A DNA stretch of 64,000 nucleotides from Strigamia acuminata (lineage: Eukaryota > Arthropoda > Chilopoda > Geophilomorpha > Linotaeniidae). The translations under genes were made by a program, and so were the position numbers. Location: positions 3,125,605 to 3,189,604 of the forward strand of contig OX442321.1 of NCBI GenBank assembly GCA_949358305.1. The letters run 5' to 3'. Within the stretch, counting starts at the first letter, position 1. Each line of letters starts with the position of its first letter. The notes under the pieces were generated by a model that saw only the letters and a list, made by a program, of their open reading frames with translations, did no database searches and was not told where the DNA came from. Below, piece after piece: positions 1-11,993 of the stretch.

Positions 1-148
1 GAGACCCAAAAAATGGGTTCGTTGTAACGAAAGTTCATTATATCAAAATTTTTTAACATGGTGTTCTATCGCCAACCAACCAACCAACTGAACCAAGCCA
101 TTTTTAACTATTCGTTATATCGCGGTTTGTTATAATGAGGTTCGACTG
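1..148. mobile_element. Right part of a pogo/Tigger-like MITE, cut by the window edge
   Basis: The stretch repeats the motif ATAACGAA / TTCGTTATA several times and ends in GAGGTTCGACTG, whose reverse complement CAGTCGAACCTC matches the left ends of related copies at 12590, 15916 and 38637. CAGTCGAA...TATAACGAA ends with TA targets are typical of pogo/Tigger-type Tc1-mariner derivatives. The left end lies outside the window. It has no coding capacity. Confidence 0.6.
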
Positions 149-958
149 CTGTAGCACTTAGACAGTGCTGCCACCCGTTGACAGCGTTCGTGAAATTTTC
201 TATTTCAAGCCGTAGTTGCTAAAACGCGCTGAACGGAATTTTGTCCGTCGCGCAAACAAGGTACAGTCGTGTTCAAAAAAACTGGACCTTCACTCTAAGC
301 TGGCAATTAAAAATGTGAGTAATTTCGTGTTTTGCCACTAGGTTAAATACCAGACATCAACAGGTGATGTAACCTGTATACTCGTGTCTGCTACACATTT
401 CGTCTACACCGTTTTCGACCACGGCTTGACTGGGAACAAATTTAGTACCGAGAAATCTGGATAGGTTGTGCCAAATAGTATAAAAAAAATTTGCAGCGTC
501 ACGGGCCACCGGCAGATTCCCGGTGTCTCGCGGGGCCAGCCAGCCCTGTTTTCGACAAATCTGTTTGAGCAAACACGCAAACACCGACAGCACACCGTCG
601 ACGACAATCAAACAGAATTCCCAGTCGAAACTTTGCACTCTTATTCACGCCTTTATTTTTAGTTCTCCTCAAAAATAAACTATTTTTAAGATCAGCGGAA
701 AGGCTGAAAGCCAAAAACAACTGATGAAACTGTTGGATCGTTACCAAAGGTGTAGTAATAACTTCACGTGCCTTTTATTATTTATCTATTTATTTTTAAT
801 TTTTTTTTCCACCCATGTATCCCTTCCAACCCTCACTACAACGCTCTTAACTCAACTTGGACATACGCTTGCTTAGTGCCGACTAAACCGGAGTGATTGC
901 GACCGACACTTTCAGGAAAATTGTAATTGCGACTTTATTTTAAGAGTTAGATGTCAAC
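149..958. other. Intronic or flanking sequence with no gene seen
   Basis: This lies 3' of the last visible LRRC20 exon on the minus strand. Open frames on both strands are short, have no recognisable motif and do not continue the leucine-rich repeat. The missing 3' exon or exons of LRRC20 were looked for here and not found. Confidence 0.5.
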
Positions 959-1024
959 TACCGTATTTCTCCAATTCTAAGACGCACTTTTTCGTAACCT
1001 AACCTAACCTAACCTAACCTAACC
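959..1024. repeat. TACCGTATT-type MITE end followed by interstitial TTAGG-type telomeric repeat
   Basis: At 959 the sequence TACCGTATTTCT...TAAGACGCAC matches the end of a MITE family seen again near 49.65 kb and 56.2-56.5 kb. Immediately after it, 996-1024 is a nearly perfect (AACCT)n run, the complement of the arthropod telomere unit TTAGG. The run is short and internal, so it is an interstitial copy and not a chromosome end. Confidence 0.65.
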
Positions 1025-1029
1025 AAACT

Positions 1030-1131
1030 CTGAGCCGCGACGGGCCTACAGGGGGACGCTGGACTAACTTGCAGGGTCACCGTGACTGGTATACAGGGAT
1101 GCCGTGAACCAAAAACGTTTGCGAACCACTG
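1030..1131 (-). mobile_element. hAT (Charlie-like) element end
   Basis: Read on the minus strand from 1131 the sequence begins CAGTGGTTCGCAAACGTTTT and continues GGTTCACGGCATCCCT. This is the classic terminal pattern of Charlie-type hAT elements (CAGTGGTTCYCAAM...). I could not find the matching second end, so only one terminus is supported. Confidence 0.5.
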
Positions 1132-1182
1132 GTTTGGCGTCTTTCAAACGTCGAATCAATGCATATTCATTCCAAAACTTAC

Positions 1183-2365
1183 CGGCAATATAATTGTTTT
1201 CGGCATTGATGTATTTGAGTTTCGGCATTTTGAAGACAACTCTTGGAAGCGCTTGGAATTGATTGTGTGAGATATCTATGCGTGAAAGATCTTTCATGTT
1301 CACCATTTCTTCTGGTAGTGTGTGCAGATGGTTATGAGATAAATTTAATTCTGCAAAATCAAAAATTAAAAATAAAAAAAAATAATAATAAAAAAAAAAA
1401 TAATAATAAAAAAAAAAATAAATAAATTTATTTTAAATTTCTCTTTCAAAATATTTAAAAAATAACAATTACCGGTTAGATTACTAAAGTTTACAACGAA
1501 TTTGGGTACGATTTTGCGTATAACATTTGCAGATATATTGCACCAGAGCACTGCAGTGTTTCTCATCAGATGATACACACCATCTGGCACGTGCATCAGT
1601 TGACATTCTGACAAATCTGTAAACAAAAATAAAGATTTAGCTGCAAACACAAAACAACATTTACTTTATGGCCCATAATTCCAAGTAATTGGAGCAATTT
1701 GTCGCATTTTTTTACAAAAAAAAAAAAAAAAAAAAAAAAAAATATTAAAAACTTAATCCCATTCCACAATGAAATCATTCTTCCACTAGTTACTTTCACT
1801 AATCCCCAACCCCAATTACTTGCAACACTAATTCCAAACAAAAAATTCAATGACTCAAGCCCATTCACCCAAAAATGCATTTCTGTGTCACCAAACTGTC
1901 TCATCTCATGTAGACAGAACAGTGACACCTTTCTAAAATTAGTAAAAACCAACATAAACAAACCCCAATACCGATCTTAACCCTAAACCCCATAAGACAA
2001 CCAGCGAAAACGTGCCAGCAAACCTCCCCAAACCGTTATTTCCCAACAAAAACCTATTTATACCCGCTCCAAACACCTTGAACTTTATCTTCCTTTCCCC
2101 ACCACTTAAAAACCTCTTAAAAATCAAATATTAAAAAAAAAAATTACCCCGAAAAACGAAATCTAAACGAATCTTTCACACAGCGCGCAACGGCTAAAAA
2201 ATTCTCAAATCCGCCACCAGTCGCATCCTGCATCGGCAATCGGCATCGTGCGCTCGCGAGCCACTCTTTCAAAATAAACAAAAACAAAACAAACTTACCT
2301 AGTTTTTTACTTTCCTTGGCCTCTTCGCACCTCTGAACAACGCGCGCTACACCCTGGCCGGCCAT
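1183..2365 (-). CDS. LRRC20: Leucine-rich repeat-containing protein 20-like, 5' three coding exons (partial)
   Basis: Minus-strand exons are 2299-2365, 1473-1616 and 1183-1350, all joined in phase 1 across consensus introns (CTAG|GTAAGT, CCG|GTAATT, GCCG|GTAAGT; acceptors TTTACAG and TTTTGCAG). The spliced protein begins MAGQGVARVVQRC, runs into LDLSECQLMHVPDG and carries leucine-rich repeats of the form ELNLSHNHLHTLPEEM and RIDISHNQFQALPR. Order and spacing match vertebrate LRRC20 (MGEAVARV, then LDLAEC, then LxLEGNFLHRLP and IDLSRNQFQDFP). I chose the ATG at 2365 because it has the strongest context (AAAATGG) and aligns with the family start; in-frame ATGs lie upstream at 2371, 2386 and 2446. 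LRRC20 is a small LRR protein of unclear function, probably a protein-binding scaffold. The last visible exon ends in phase 1, and the 3' end is off the left edge. Confidence 0.82.
1366..1430. repeat. AAT/A-rich simple repeat in LRRC20 intron
   Basis: An almost pure A/T stretch of (AAT)n and poly-A type directly upstream (plus-strand right) of the third exon's acceptor. Another pure poly-A run lies at about 1717-1742 in the preceding intron. Confidence 0.8.
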
Positions 2366-2720
2366 TTTCATGCACGGCATGGGCATGAGCACCGGGCTGC
2401 AGCTAAGCGGCGGCATCTCCCCTCTGTTATCAGTGCGCATGCTCACACTCTAGGACTAGTATCGGATAATCTGAGCTTCGTTCGGCGCGGTTGCGATGAA
2501 TATGAAGTTGTTCCAGTCGAACCTCTTTGTTTATATGCGTTGGCTCGTGACTCGATAATGGCCAATCACAGCCGAGTTGTGCAATATTTGTTTCTCGTCT
2601 CGCGAAAATCTTTTGAAACGAGTCCTCCCTCAACTTTCTTCTTGGCAAATCTTTCGCCGGCTTAAAATAACCGAAAACCACGTGCGAAACCGCGAACTAC
2701 GTCCCCGACTCTTAAGAAAG
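2366..2720 (-). promoter_or_regulatory. Probable LRRC20 5'UTR and promoter region
   Basis: This stretch is clearly richer in G, C and CpG than its surroundings and lies directly upstream of the LRRC20 start on the minus strand. No TATA box or initiator can be fixed by eye. The assignment rests on position and composition only. Confidence 0.3.
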
Positions 2721-5700
2721 AGTTCAAACACACGCAGGACCCCAAAAATAAAATAAATATCCCAAAAACTCGATGTTGTAAAATGCAGCGGCGCAGAAAC
2801 AACTCGATAGGCCCTTTACCAGACCCCTATCTGGGATTCTCGATACTTCGCGATATATATCATACACAGCGCACCCAATTCTCTTTTTACGCAGTTCCAG
2901 AAATCCTCGCGTTAAATCAAAATCGCGTAAAAACAGAATTGCGTGCGTGTATACAATAGTCGCATTCAATAACTTCTCGTCTAAATTTTCGTCTCGCACG
3001 AATTTTTAAGTCAAAATGTTTTGTTTCTGAATCCAATAAACAATTGTTTAACTACCAAACGTGATCTGTAGACCCTGGATATGTATGCAAAATAAATTTC
3101 GTTATATGCGCATATAATATGCACCAAAAATTTCAATATATCTGGGCACCCGCGCATGCTGTGCAACTTCTGATTGCAAAAATGGATTCCTGAGCTCGTT
3201 TCTGATCGATTTGGCTTCTTTTTTTCATCTTCCATGGGCCCCTTTGGCTTTTGGGGCCTGTTAACCTGCACGGCATCCCCGGTTGCTACGTCACTGGTAA
3301 AAAGCCAACAAACGCCATTTTTAAAAACAAAAAAATTTACAAATATTTTGTATCACTGATTTTAATTTTATTTAATTTCACTAATTTTTTGGGTAAACGC
3401 GTATTTGGGTTAGAAAATGGCCACATGTTGGGTCCGCGGAGACTGTGGTCGTTGAACTGGGCTCATTCGATGCAGAAAGGAGAGCGAGTGTCCACGATAG
3501 AAAAATGTGGTCATTTTAGCATAAATTGCGCGTTAAAATAGGGTAAAAATGTTTTGTTTTCGAGTGCAAGTGGATTGTAAACAAGTTATTTCAAAACGAG
3601 GCAGTTTGGGATCAAAACAAACAGAGGCCATCTAGTGGGATGCTGCGTAACTACGTGGAGATTCGATTAGTGTTTTGCACATTTCTCGCTAGATGGCAAT
3701 TTTTTTAATTTTTTTTTTTACGAAGAAACTTAAGCTTAAAGAGTTAAAACGAATGTGATGTAATTTTCCAGGATTAAATTGGAAATCTTGGCAAATTCGT
3801 TTCCGGCGACAATTTACGTAACGTGAATTTCAAAATAGAAATTGGTAACGGACCAAAGTCGCACGTAAAAAAAAACGAAGCAAAACAACCCCGTGTTTAC
3901 AAACAAGGCACTAAAAGCGACGGAAGTTGCCTAAAATCCGTAAATCCCACAAACCCAAAACAAACTCGCAAGCGCGCCAACTGGTGGCAACAACCGGCAC
4001 CAACCAACCACAAAATCCAACCAGAATAAACCCATTTCCCCCCAAAAAAAACAAAAAAACCAATAAAAAAACGTGTAAAACCACCACCAACATCCAATCT
4101 CCACGTTTTCCACCCAAAACCATCTTCCAAAAACGCGTAAAATCAATTTCCCCAAACCCAACATGGCGCCTAGCGGCAAATTCGTCAAACAAACATCAAA
4201 TAACCCCAAAAAAATACAAACATCAGGAATGCAGACATACCTAATTGCACCGAAAATTCCTATCCAACAAAAGCGACGGGAAATCCTGTGAAATTCGAAT
4301 AAAAAACGGAAGAAACCAAAAAAAAACAAACACAAACACCAGCCCGCATCTCTCCCACAATTCCCAACATTCATCGCGATCATCGCAACAATTGATAACC
4401 ACAGTCCAATACCGCTAGTATTTCAACATCCGGGTATCAATCGACTCCGATCACAACTCGAACCGAATGAAAACACCACGCATCGCGGAATGATCAAATC
4501 AGGTAAAAAATGCTCAATTTTTCATCGCCCCAACCCCCGCACAAGCGTAAAAACGTGCAAATAGATTCGATCTGACCACTGTCGTGCGTGATGAAGTGTG
4601 TGAGGAAAGTGGAGGCGTTTTTCATGTGTTTTCAGTGACCCCCTTAAGTGGTAGCACAGGGAACCGACCATCAATCCCGTGTAAGGAAAGTAGTGCGTCG
4701 AGTGTCATGGCGATGACCGATGTGATCCCTTGTGGTTTTTTTCTGGGTTGGGGAAGTTTGCAGGAAGTGGGGGTCGCAATCCACGTGGAATTCGACGTCT
4801 TCGGTGCACTTAAGCGAGGTTTTGTGTTTTGCCATGTGCGGGTTTCGGGTTTAAAGTCATCGATACGGTTTTTCCGTGTCCCGGTGCGGGCGAGTCGGCA
4901 AATCAAAATGGCGGACTCGGAAAAATCCGTTAAATGCGAAAAAAAATATTTTTTTTTCAACACGTTTTGCATTATTAAACAAAAATGTACTTTGGAACGA
5001 AAAAAATATTTATGGAATTATAAATTCGCTTACCGTTTTTTTTTTCGACGAGAATCCGTCGAGGTGCGGTGGCAATTCGCGGCCATTTTTGATGCCTTTT
5101 CAAAAGACAAAGCATGACGTAATGAGATTAATTAAATATTTTGACGATAGGTTGTGTATGTTTATTGTTGTATCGCGCTGTTGATAGCGTCGAAAATCAA
5201 TAGAATCTAGCCGCAGACAGGAACTACATTATTTTTTTGAAATTATTCGTTTCACGCTCGTTTCCCACCTTTAAAGCCATTAAAAAACAACATGTCACTG
5301 CAAAAACCTTTAAAAATGTTCCGCCCATTCCCATCTGGTGAAAGCGAGCCCTGAAAAGACACAAACGACGAATAAGAGGGAGCGGGCCGGCCGAGGGGCC
5401 GGCCATCTTGAATCCATCTGTCAATGGCACCGTGTCCAGTTTGGCACGTGTTGGTCCGTCGCTCGTGTGTGCGGAAGAACCACGAATGCATTTTTACAAT
5501 ACTTGGCATATTTTCCCGTCAGAATAAAAATAAATAAAAAAATATATAAATATTCGTGCGTGAGCTCATTTCTTTTGTCGGGTTTTTCAAATGCTAGAAA
5601 TATGCGTGGAATTTTTCCTTGGAAAAAAAAAATGCATCATTATCAGATTGTGTTCCCACATTTGTTCATTTAAATTTATCTGTGCAGTTAAAATGAGATT

Positions 5701-6413
5701 TTTATCTATTTTTTGTGGTTTTTTGTTGTTGTTGTTGGGTGTTGGGCTGTGTGTAGACATGTGGGGGGAACACAAGTAGCTTAGCATAATAATAGGACTA
5801 AATCCTTTTTCGTGTTGTTTTTGTTTTTTATTTTTGGAAACAAAACAGACTTGACACAATCTCTGATTTAAAAAGATTTGAAATATTTAAAGACAACGGA
5901 AGAAGAAAAAAAATGCGATTTGTGTGTTTTCTTTATCTCGTTTCTATTTTCTTTTAATGACGCTAATGAACAACACATTCGCGAGTTGCGAGATATAAAA
6001 AAACCTCGATTTCTGTCGTCGAGTTGTAAATTTAGTCGGGAAAGAAAAAAAAAATCCAACTTTGATGATTCCGGTGATTTAAAACCGTGAAAATCCCGGT
6101 TCGTTCACGTTAGGCTTAAAAACCGCGACCCCACGCGACGAAATACCGAAACTCCGCGCCTATAAAAATCGCCAATCTCGTTGTTTTTCGTGATTCTAAC
6201 GATTAATTTCTATAAAAACGACTCGATTACGTAACAATAACGATAAAAATCTCTTTTTTACATCCAAAATTGATAAATTATCAAATAATTCGAATGACGT
6301 CATCGAATTTCACAGAAATCGACAGGAAAAATTGCAAAAAAATGGCGCGTGACAGAGTAAACACACAGATGTGTTATTATTATTCTAATTTCTCGTAAAT
6401 TCGAGCAATGACT
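2721..6413. other. Intergenic sequence between LRRC20 and the Dof gene, no supported gene
   Basis: Open frames here (for example 4584-5117 plus, 3931-4383 minus) are low-complexity or unmatched and lack splice-consistent neighbours. A truncated copy of the TAGACCC-ended hAT-like MITE lies near 3070-3150 (see 49725). The part from 3840 to 4560 is strikingly C/A-rich on the plus strand. AAAATGGCGGAC at about 4907 resembles a YY1-type motif but is not followed by a usable exon. Confidence 0.5.
3068..3152. mobile_element. Truncated copy of the TAGACCC-ended MITE family
   Basis: TAGACCCTGGATATGTATGC followed by AAAATAAATTTCGTTATATGCGCATATAATATGCACC-type sequence is the reverse complement of the right half of the complete element at 49725-49926. 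Only one terminus is present. Confidence 0.65.
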
Positions 6414-6613
6414 TCATTTGTAAAATATTCGACGACTATTCTTCGCGCACATGTGTTGATATAGTGGCGTGGTCCCCGTCGTGCGCGAATGGACTCGTCC
6501 GCGGTAAAACCTGTACGACGTCCCGGCTGGTGCTGTGCTGCTCATTGCTAGTGGTTCCGTCCTCCAGATAAGCTCATCCGTGTCGTTCGTGCCAAGGTGG
6601 GAGATATCGGGAG

Positions 6614-6701
6614 ATGAAGGAACAACAATCTTCGTCGTCATCACCATGTGTGGACCGAAGTCGGGTTTACAGAAAAAGATGCATGAGGTGTTTTGGCAAA
6701 G
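6614..6701 (+). CDS. Candidate upstream coding exon of the Dof/Stumps gene
   Basis: An ATG at 6614 opens a frame beginning MKEQQSSSSSPCVDRSRVY and ending at AAAG|GTAAAT (6701), in phase 1. The first body exon of the adaptor gene begins at 14569 after a clean acceptor (CTCGTTCGCAG) and needs exactly a phase-1 donor to stay open into ATG-GAC-GCC at 14580. Joining the two gives RCFGK-GSRK-MDAPDL without a stop and extends the protein by 33 residues. Against this, a second ATG in a better context at 6645 uses another frame, which would then be only an upstream ORF, and the 7.9-kb intron cannot be verified by eye. It could instead be untranslated leader. Confidence 0.4.
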
Positions 6702-6884
6702 GTAAATTGAAGGATTTGTTTCGTTTGTGTTGTTGGATGGGAATGTGATTTGTTTGGGATTTTTCAAAGAAAGAAGAGGAATTTTATTGGGAAGTGACTG
6801 AAAGGGTGAAAGGTTTTGAAAAGAGGGTCAAGGTTTGAGGATAAAATGTAAAGTTGGGAGAAGTTTGTTAGAAGTGGTGTAAAT

Positions 6885-7815
6885 TTTGGTTAAAAATGTC
6901 GTAAATGTTGAAAATTTTGGTTAGAATTGTCGTAAATGTCTAAAATTTTGGTTAAAAATGCACAAAATGTTCGTAATTTTTGTTAAATCTGTCATAAATG
7001 TCTAAAATTTTGGTTAAAAATGCACAAAATGTTCGTAATTTTTGTTAAATCTGTCATAAATGTCTAAACTTTTGGTTAAAAATGCACAAAAGTCTAAACT
7101 TTTGGTTAAAAATGCACAAAATGGACAAAATTTTGTTTAAATATGGACAAAATGGACAAAATTTTGGTTAAAAATCCACAAAATGTCCAAAATTTTGGCT
7201 AAAAATCCACAAAATGTCCAAAATTTGGCTAAAAATCCACAAAATGTCTAAAATTTTGGTTTAGAATCCACAAAATATCCAAAATTTTGACTAAAAATCC
7301 ACAAAATGTCAAAAATTTTGGCTAAAAATCCACAAAATGCCTAAAATTTTGGCTAAAAATCCACAAAATGTCAAAAATTTTGGCTAAAAATCCACAAAAT
7401 GTCCAAAATTTTGGCTAAAAATCCACAAAATGTCCAAAATTTTGGCTAAAAATCCACAAAATGCCTAAAATTTTGGCTAAAAATCCACAAAATGGACAAA
7501 ATTTTGGTTAAAAATCTACAAAATGTCCAAAATTTTGGTTAAAAATCCACAAAATGTCCAAAATTTTGGCTTAAAATCCACAAAATGTCCAAAATTTTGG
7601 CTAAAAATCCACAAAATGTCCAAAATTTTGGCTAAAAATCCACAAAATGTCCAAAATTTTGGCTAAAAATCCACAAAATATCAAAAATCTGGATTAAAAA
7701 TCCACAAAATGTCCAAAATCTTGGCTAAAATTTCACAAAATGTCCAAAATTTTGGCTAAAAATCCACAAAACCTCCAAAATCTGGATTAAAAATCCCCAA
7801 AACATCCAAAATTTT
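6885..7815. repeat. 31-bp minisatellite array
   Basis: About thirty tandem copies of a 31-bp unit of the type AAAATGTCCAAAATTTTGGC plus TAAAAATCCAC. The left part (6890-7100) is more diverged (GTCGTAAATG...GGTTAAAAATG) and the centre is nearly uniform. It contains no splice signals and lies in the probable first intron of the Dof gene. Confidence 0.9.
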
Positions 7816-8850
7816 ACTCCAAAATGTCCAAAAAATACACAAACATCCAAACTCACTCAAAACACATCACAAAACCCCTCAACTTCGCTCCTAACTCCTC
7901 CCAAAATCAAATAAAAATTTCCACATTTCCCCCACTTAGTCACACTCGACTCCCCACCATGTTACTGAACCACTTCTACCATCATTTTCTCGTCTCCTCA
8001 AACAAAAATTGCCGTTTAATTGGATAATTAATGCTATTCAAACCAATCATCGTCCCATCTCGTCCACCATCGCACCACCAAACCTCACACCACAACCAAA
8101 CCCACCAAAAAAACCCAAAAAACCCAAAAAAAACCCAAATAAACCAACCCCAACCCACCAAAACACGCAAACACAATCACAACTCATTATCTTACCTTTA
8201 AAGGATCATCTCGGGGCTTGGCACTATCAAACACATCAAAATAGTACAAATCCAAGGTCCCAATCCCCGACACATGACTCATCTTCGATCGGGGTTAAAC
8301 CCGATAATTATAGACACAAAACGGCCCGAAACAACCGCCAATTGTCCAGCCAAAGGTTTTTATTATTAATTTTTCTATATTCCCCAAAATGACGTCACGA
8401 TGTGACTCGTCGCCACGACTGAGTCAGAAACGTCGACAGTCAACGAACTTATTAAAAAAATAAATAAAAATTGTCGTAATACGAGGTAATATTAAGATAT
8501 GCTGTAGATTAGAGGCGAAGGAAGTTCCCCACTGGCTGTGGTATAAATAATACATAACAGCGCTCCCTGATAAGGATTTTTCGAGTTTCCCTTGTCCCGC
8601 GATCGGAATTTTGATTTTTCGCTTGTTGTAACATGATTTCGATATTAATCAAGCGGTCACGGTCAAGTAGTTTGTTTCTATTTGTTTTATTTCTTCGATA
8701 GAAAAGTCCTTGATAAACAGCCAGTTGATTGTTTGCATTATGAAAGACGCGGTTCAAAAACCTTGCAGCTCACTTGAAATAATGTCACGGATCACTTGTT
8801 TTAATGAGCGGAGAGAAATATATGGGACGTGTTGACGTCGATGTCACCGA
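7816..8850. other. Intron/intergenic sequence with a CRE/AP-1-like cluster, no gene
   Basis: No supported coding sequence. Around 8388-8425 TGACGTCA (CRE palindrome) and TGAGTCA (AP-1 site) occur within about 40 bases, which could be a regulatory site or chance. Confidence 0.35.
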
Positions 8851-8851
8851 C

Positions 8852-9290
8852 TTCGAGTATCGGCCTTCGTCGAGATCGCCGAGATCGTCGAGATCGCCGA
8901 GATCGTCGAGATCGAGAAAAAGTTTTTTCTCCGTGCAGATTTGTTAAAAGCGCAGGAAGAATTTGAGGAAGCTTTAAATTTTTACTCCTTTGGAGTGCGA
9001 TTAAATAAATAAATAAATATAAAAAAATTGCTCGAATTTAATTCGGAATGCATTGGGTATCGTGCAGGCTGTAGTGGGAAATGTGGGAAAAATTAGGTTC
9101 GAGTATCGGCCTTCGTCGAGATCGTCGAGATCGAGAAAAACATATTTCTCCGTGCAGATTTGTTAAAAGCGCAAGAAGAATTTGAAGAATTCCTATCAAT
9201 GAAATTTAATTCTGGACTGCATCGGGCATCGTGCAGGCTGTAGCCGCGTATTTGTAAAATGTGGGGAAAATTAGCTTAGGGTTCGAGTTT
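8852..9290. repeat. Two-copy direct duplication, period about 246 bp
   Basis: Both copies start TTCGAGTATCGGCCTTCGTC (8852 and 9098) and share GAGATCGTCGAGATCGAGAAA, CTCCGTGCAGATTTGTTAAA, a GCAAGAAGAATTTGA-type block and CGTGCAGGCTGTAG. The first copy has an internal expansion of a GTCGAGATCGCCGAGATC-type unit and an (AAAT)n patch. Confidence 0.85.
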
Positions 9291-10217
9291 CGGTGTTTCG
9301 GTGTTTGTAAACTCGTTTTCCTTTAGTTTTTCCCTTTCTTTGGTGTTAAAGGGTTGACAAACCTGCCCCCCCAGCCCCCACACGTGTTGCACATGTGTCC
9401 AAAGTGACCTTGATGGTGGATAAAACGCTCCCCTTCAAACATATCACATCTTCCTACTTCCGATACGCCTTTCCTTTGCTCATCTCATTCATAATGCCCC
9501 CACTCCTTGTCCATTCAAACACTAAACTGCCCATTCAACGCCCCCTCGTGGCGGGGGGATGGGACACGTTGCCTGCACGTGCCCATTATTTTTTTTTTTA
9601 ATTTTAAAAATTTTACTTTTCCTTAGTTTGAATATTAATTTTTTGCAAAAGTTGTTTAACCCTAAATTGGGTTAAAAAGCGACGAAAATTGCGTTTTTTT
9701 CTCATTAAAACTAAAAATAAACGCGAAAAATTTGGATTTTTGTCAACTAGTTTTGAGTTTCGGAGGAAATTGGGAGGGGGTAATGAACAGGCACAAAAAA
9801 TGGAGAAAAAAATTGGTGGAACCCATGTATTTAGGCGTAATTTAGTGCGCGATGCATGCGATGATTTAATGTGTATTTAATCAATGGTAAAAACGCCCCA
9901 TCTGGTATGAATTAGCGGAATTATCAGTTGTTGTTTATCAGGAGGATGCAAAGGGGGAACTGGAATGCGAGTGACGAAGTTGGCGAATACGTTTGATGGG
10001 TTTGTTTACGAGCGGACATCGGTTATGCGCAGACATTTACGTTGTTATTTGATAGAAGTGTTTGACAAAGTGAGAGACAAGTTGCCGAGTGATAACTTAG
10101 GCAGTGACACCTTCGTGAATTATAAATGACATGTTTGTAGGCCTTTTCACGCCTCTGGAGTGTCAAGTAGGTGTTTTCTTTTTACTATGAATAGAAGAAA
10201 GGAGGGAAAAAATGTGT

Positions 10218-10710
10218 TGTGATGGATTTTATCGGGGCGACGGTGTTTGGGTTTTCGGCAGGCGGGTGAAGGTGGCTGCGCTGCGGCCTGACGGGGGGGA
10301 AATCTCCGTCGGAAAAGTTAGATTTGATTTTGTTGGATTTTGTAAGATTTCGGGTTTTGTTAGACACGAAATGATTTGTTTTGGATTTAAAACGATTTAT
10401 TTTGGATTTAAAACGATTTATTTTGGTTTAAAACGATTTATTTTGGTTTAAAACGATATATTTTGGTTTAAAACGATTTATTTTGGTTTAAAACGATTTA
10501 TTTTGGTTTAAAACGATTTATTTTGGATTTTTACGATTTTTTATGGATTTAAAACGTTTTTTGGGATTTAAAACGATTTATTTGGATTTAAAAACGATTA
10601 ATTCTGCTTTAAAACGTAAAATTTCACGTCGGGAGTAATCTATCAGATCGACGGTATTTTGCTTTTCGTGCAGCGGCCGACGGTGGCTGCGACGCGGCCA
10701 ACACACTGAC
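10218..10710. repeat. 20-bp tandem array flanked by a duplicated GC-rich segment
   Basis: 10370-10600 holds about ten copies of a 20-bp unit (GATTTATTTTGGTTTAAAAC). On either side lies a GC-rich segment with the same order of blocks: CGACGGT, TTTTCG, GCAG, GGTGGCTGCGCTGCGGCC on the left and the similar GACGGTGGCTGCGACGCGGCC on the right (10650-10702). Confidence 0.8.
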
Positions 10711-10918
10711 AAAACCCCGTCGAAACTCAAAAACTCCAAAAAACCGCATTTTTGACTCATTTTTTTCTTTCAAACGTTAAGTGAGCAACAATTTCAACAT
10801 TCCTTAGTCACTCCTGACTTCCAAAACGATTTATTATGCTATAATTTCGTAGCGGAAGTGAGCAGTCTACTGTAAAAGGAATTGAGTAATTTCGGATTTC
10901 CACTTGCCTTGTTTTTAA

Positions 10919-10938
10919 AAAAAAAAAAAAAAAAAAAA
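10919..10938. repeat. Poly-A tract
   Basis: An uninterrupted A run of about 20 bases, with nothing gene-like beside it. Confidence 0.8.
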
Positions 10939-11874
10939 TCCAAAATAATTTCCCAAAATCCCTGACGTCACCTTTAAACCCCTCAAACACAAAAAAGTCA
11001 TCCAATGATTGCAAGCACGTGCTCCCATCCCACAAAGCTGCACGTGGCTACTCGATGACCCTTCCTCAATGCCCCCTCCTAAAAAAAATCCCTTTAGAAA
11101 ACCTCAGCTAAAGGGACCTCCTGCACAGCAAATCTCCAAGATTTAGCAGTCGGGAGGCCGAACCGTCTGCAACCGGATTAACCTTCATTGACCCACAACC
11201 GTTGACAACCAATGGGATAATTTTCATAAATTCTGCTGGCCAAATGCCAACTATGCTTCACTTTAGCCTATATTTTAACTCCGCTCGTGTTTACAAGCAT
11301 TCTCCCTCCTGTCGAGCATTCCCTCATTCCAAAGACTCCCAGGAATGTCACCACATGTCTCCCATAATGCATTTCCCACAACTTAATTTGGGTGTTAACA
11401 AAATTGTCCATTTTTTGTCTTTTTTTTTATTTGTGTGATGTACATTTTTTTATGTGGACACCTGAGCTGGGCAGGGGAGTTGAAGAGGGGGATTTGGGGA
11501 TGAGGAAAGTGAATGGACTAAGGTGTAGGAAATTCCCCAGTTTCCTGGTCTGGGTGTGGTTGGAGGGGATTTGAGTTTCAGGATGTGCCATCTGCTGCAT
11601 ATGCCTAATTTAATAATAAGTTTGGTTGGTATTTGAAGGGTGTATCAGGGGATAATGAGTGAAGAGTCGATGGAAATTGGTGCAGCTGCTGCACTGCAAT
11701 GTTTGGGAAAGACGAAACAGAAGGAAATAGGCCAAGTGAAGAATTAGGAAATTCATGCACTGACTGCCAATCAAAAACTGGTTTGTAACATCGCAAAAGC
11801 AAAACAGGAACATCGGAAACACTCGAAGCGTAAGTTTTTCGATGTCGCTACCGTGTAGGTGCGAGGTGCATTTT

Positions 11875-11993
11875 TTCAATAGGTGCATTCAAAGTCAAAT
11901 GAATTTTGCGAAAGATGCAATTTACGCCAATTTCGGCTTTTTATTCAATATAAATATATTGTATGCATTAATGCATTTATCCGGGGTCTACGT
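11875..11993. mobile_element. TAGACCC-ended MITE, partial copy
   Basis: It contains GCCAATTTCGGCTTTTTATT and CAATATAAATATATTGTATGC and ends CCGGGGTCTA, as does the complete element at 49725-49926. A third, internal-only copy lies at 15140-15302. Confidence 0.7.

Noticed and set aside
996-1024. Chromosome end (telomere)
   Set aside because: Only about six TTAGG-type units, flanked by gene and transposon sequence on both sides; interstitial.
1-1182. Search for the last LRRC20 exon
   Set aside because: No minus-strand frame with a phase-1 acceptor and leucine-rich-repeat continuation; the segment is MITE-derived or unmatched, so the exon probably lies beyond the left edge.
4584-5117. 177-residue plus frame near the CpG-richer 4.6-5.1 kb region
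   Set aside because: No motif, poly-Phe/Lys stretches, no splice partner; may be leader or promoter DNA.
9090-9300. tRNA-like GGTTCGAG motifs
   Set aside because: Isolated T-loop-like words without a cloverleaf; they belong to the duplicated TTCGAGTATCGG segment.
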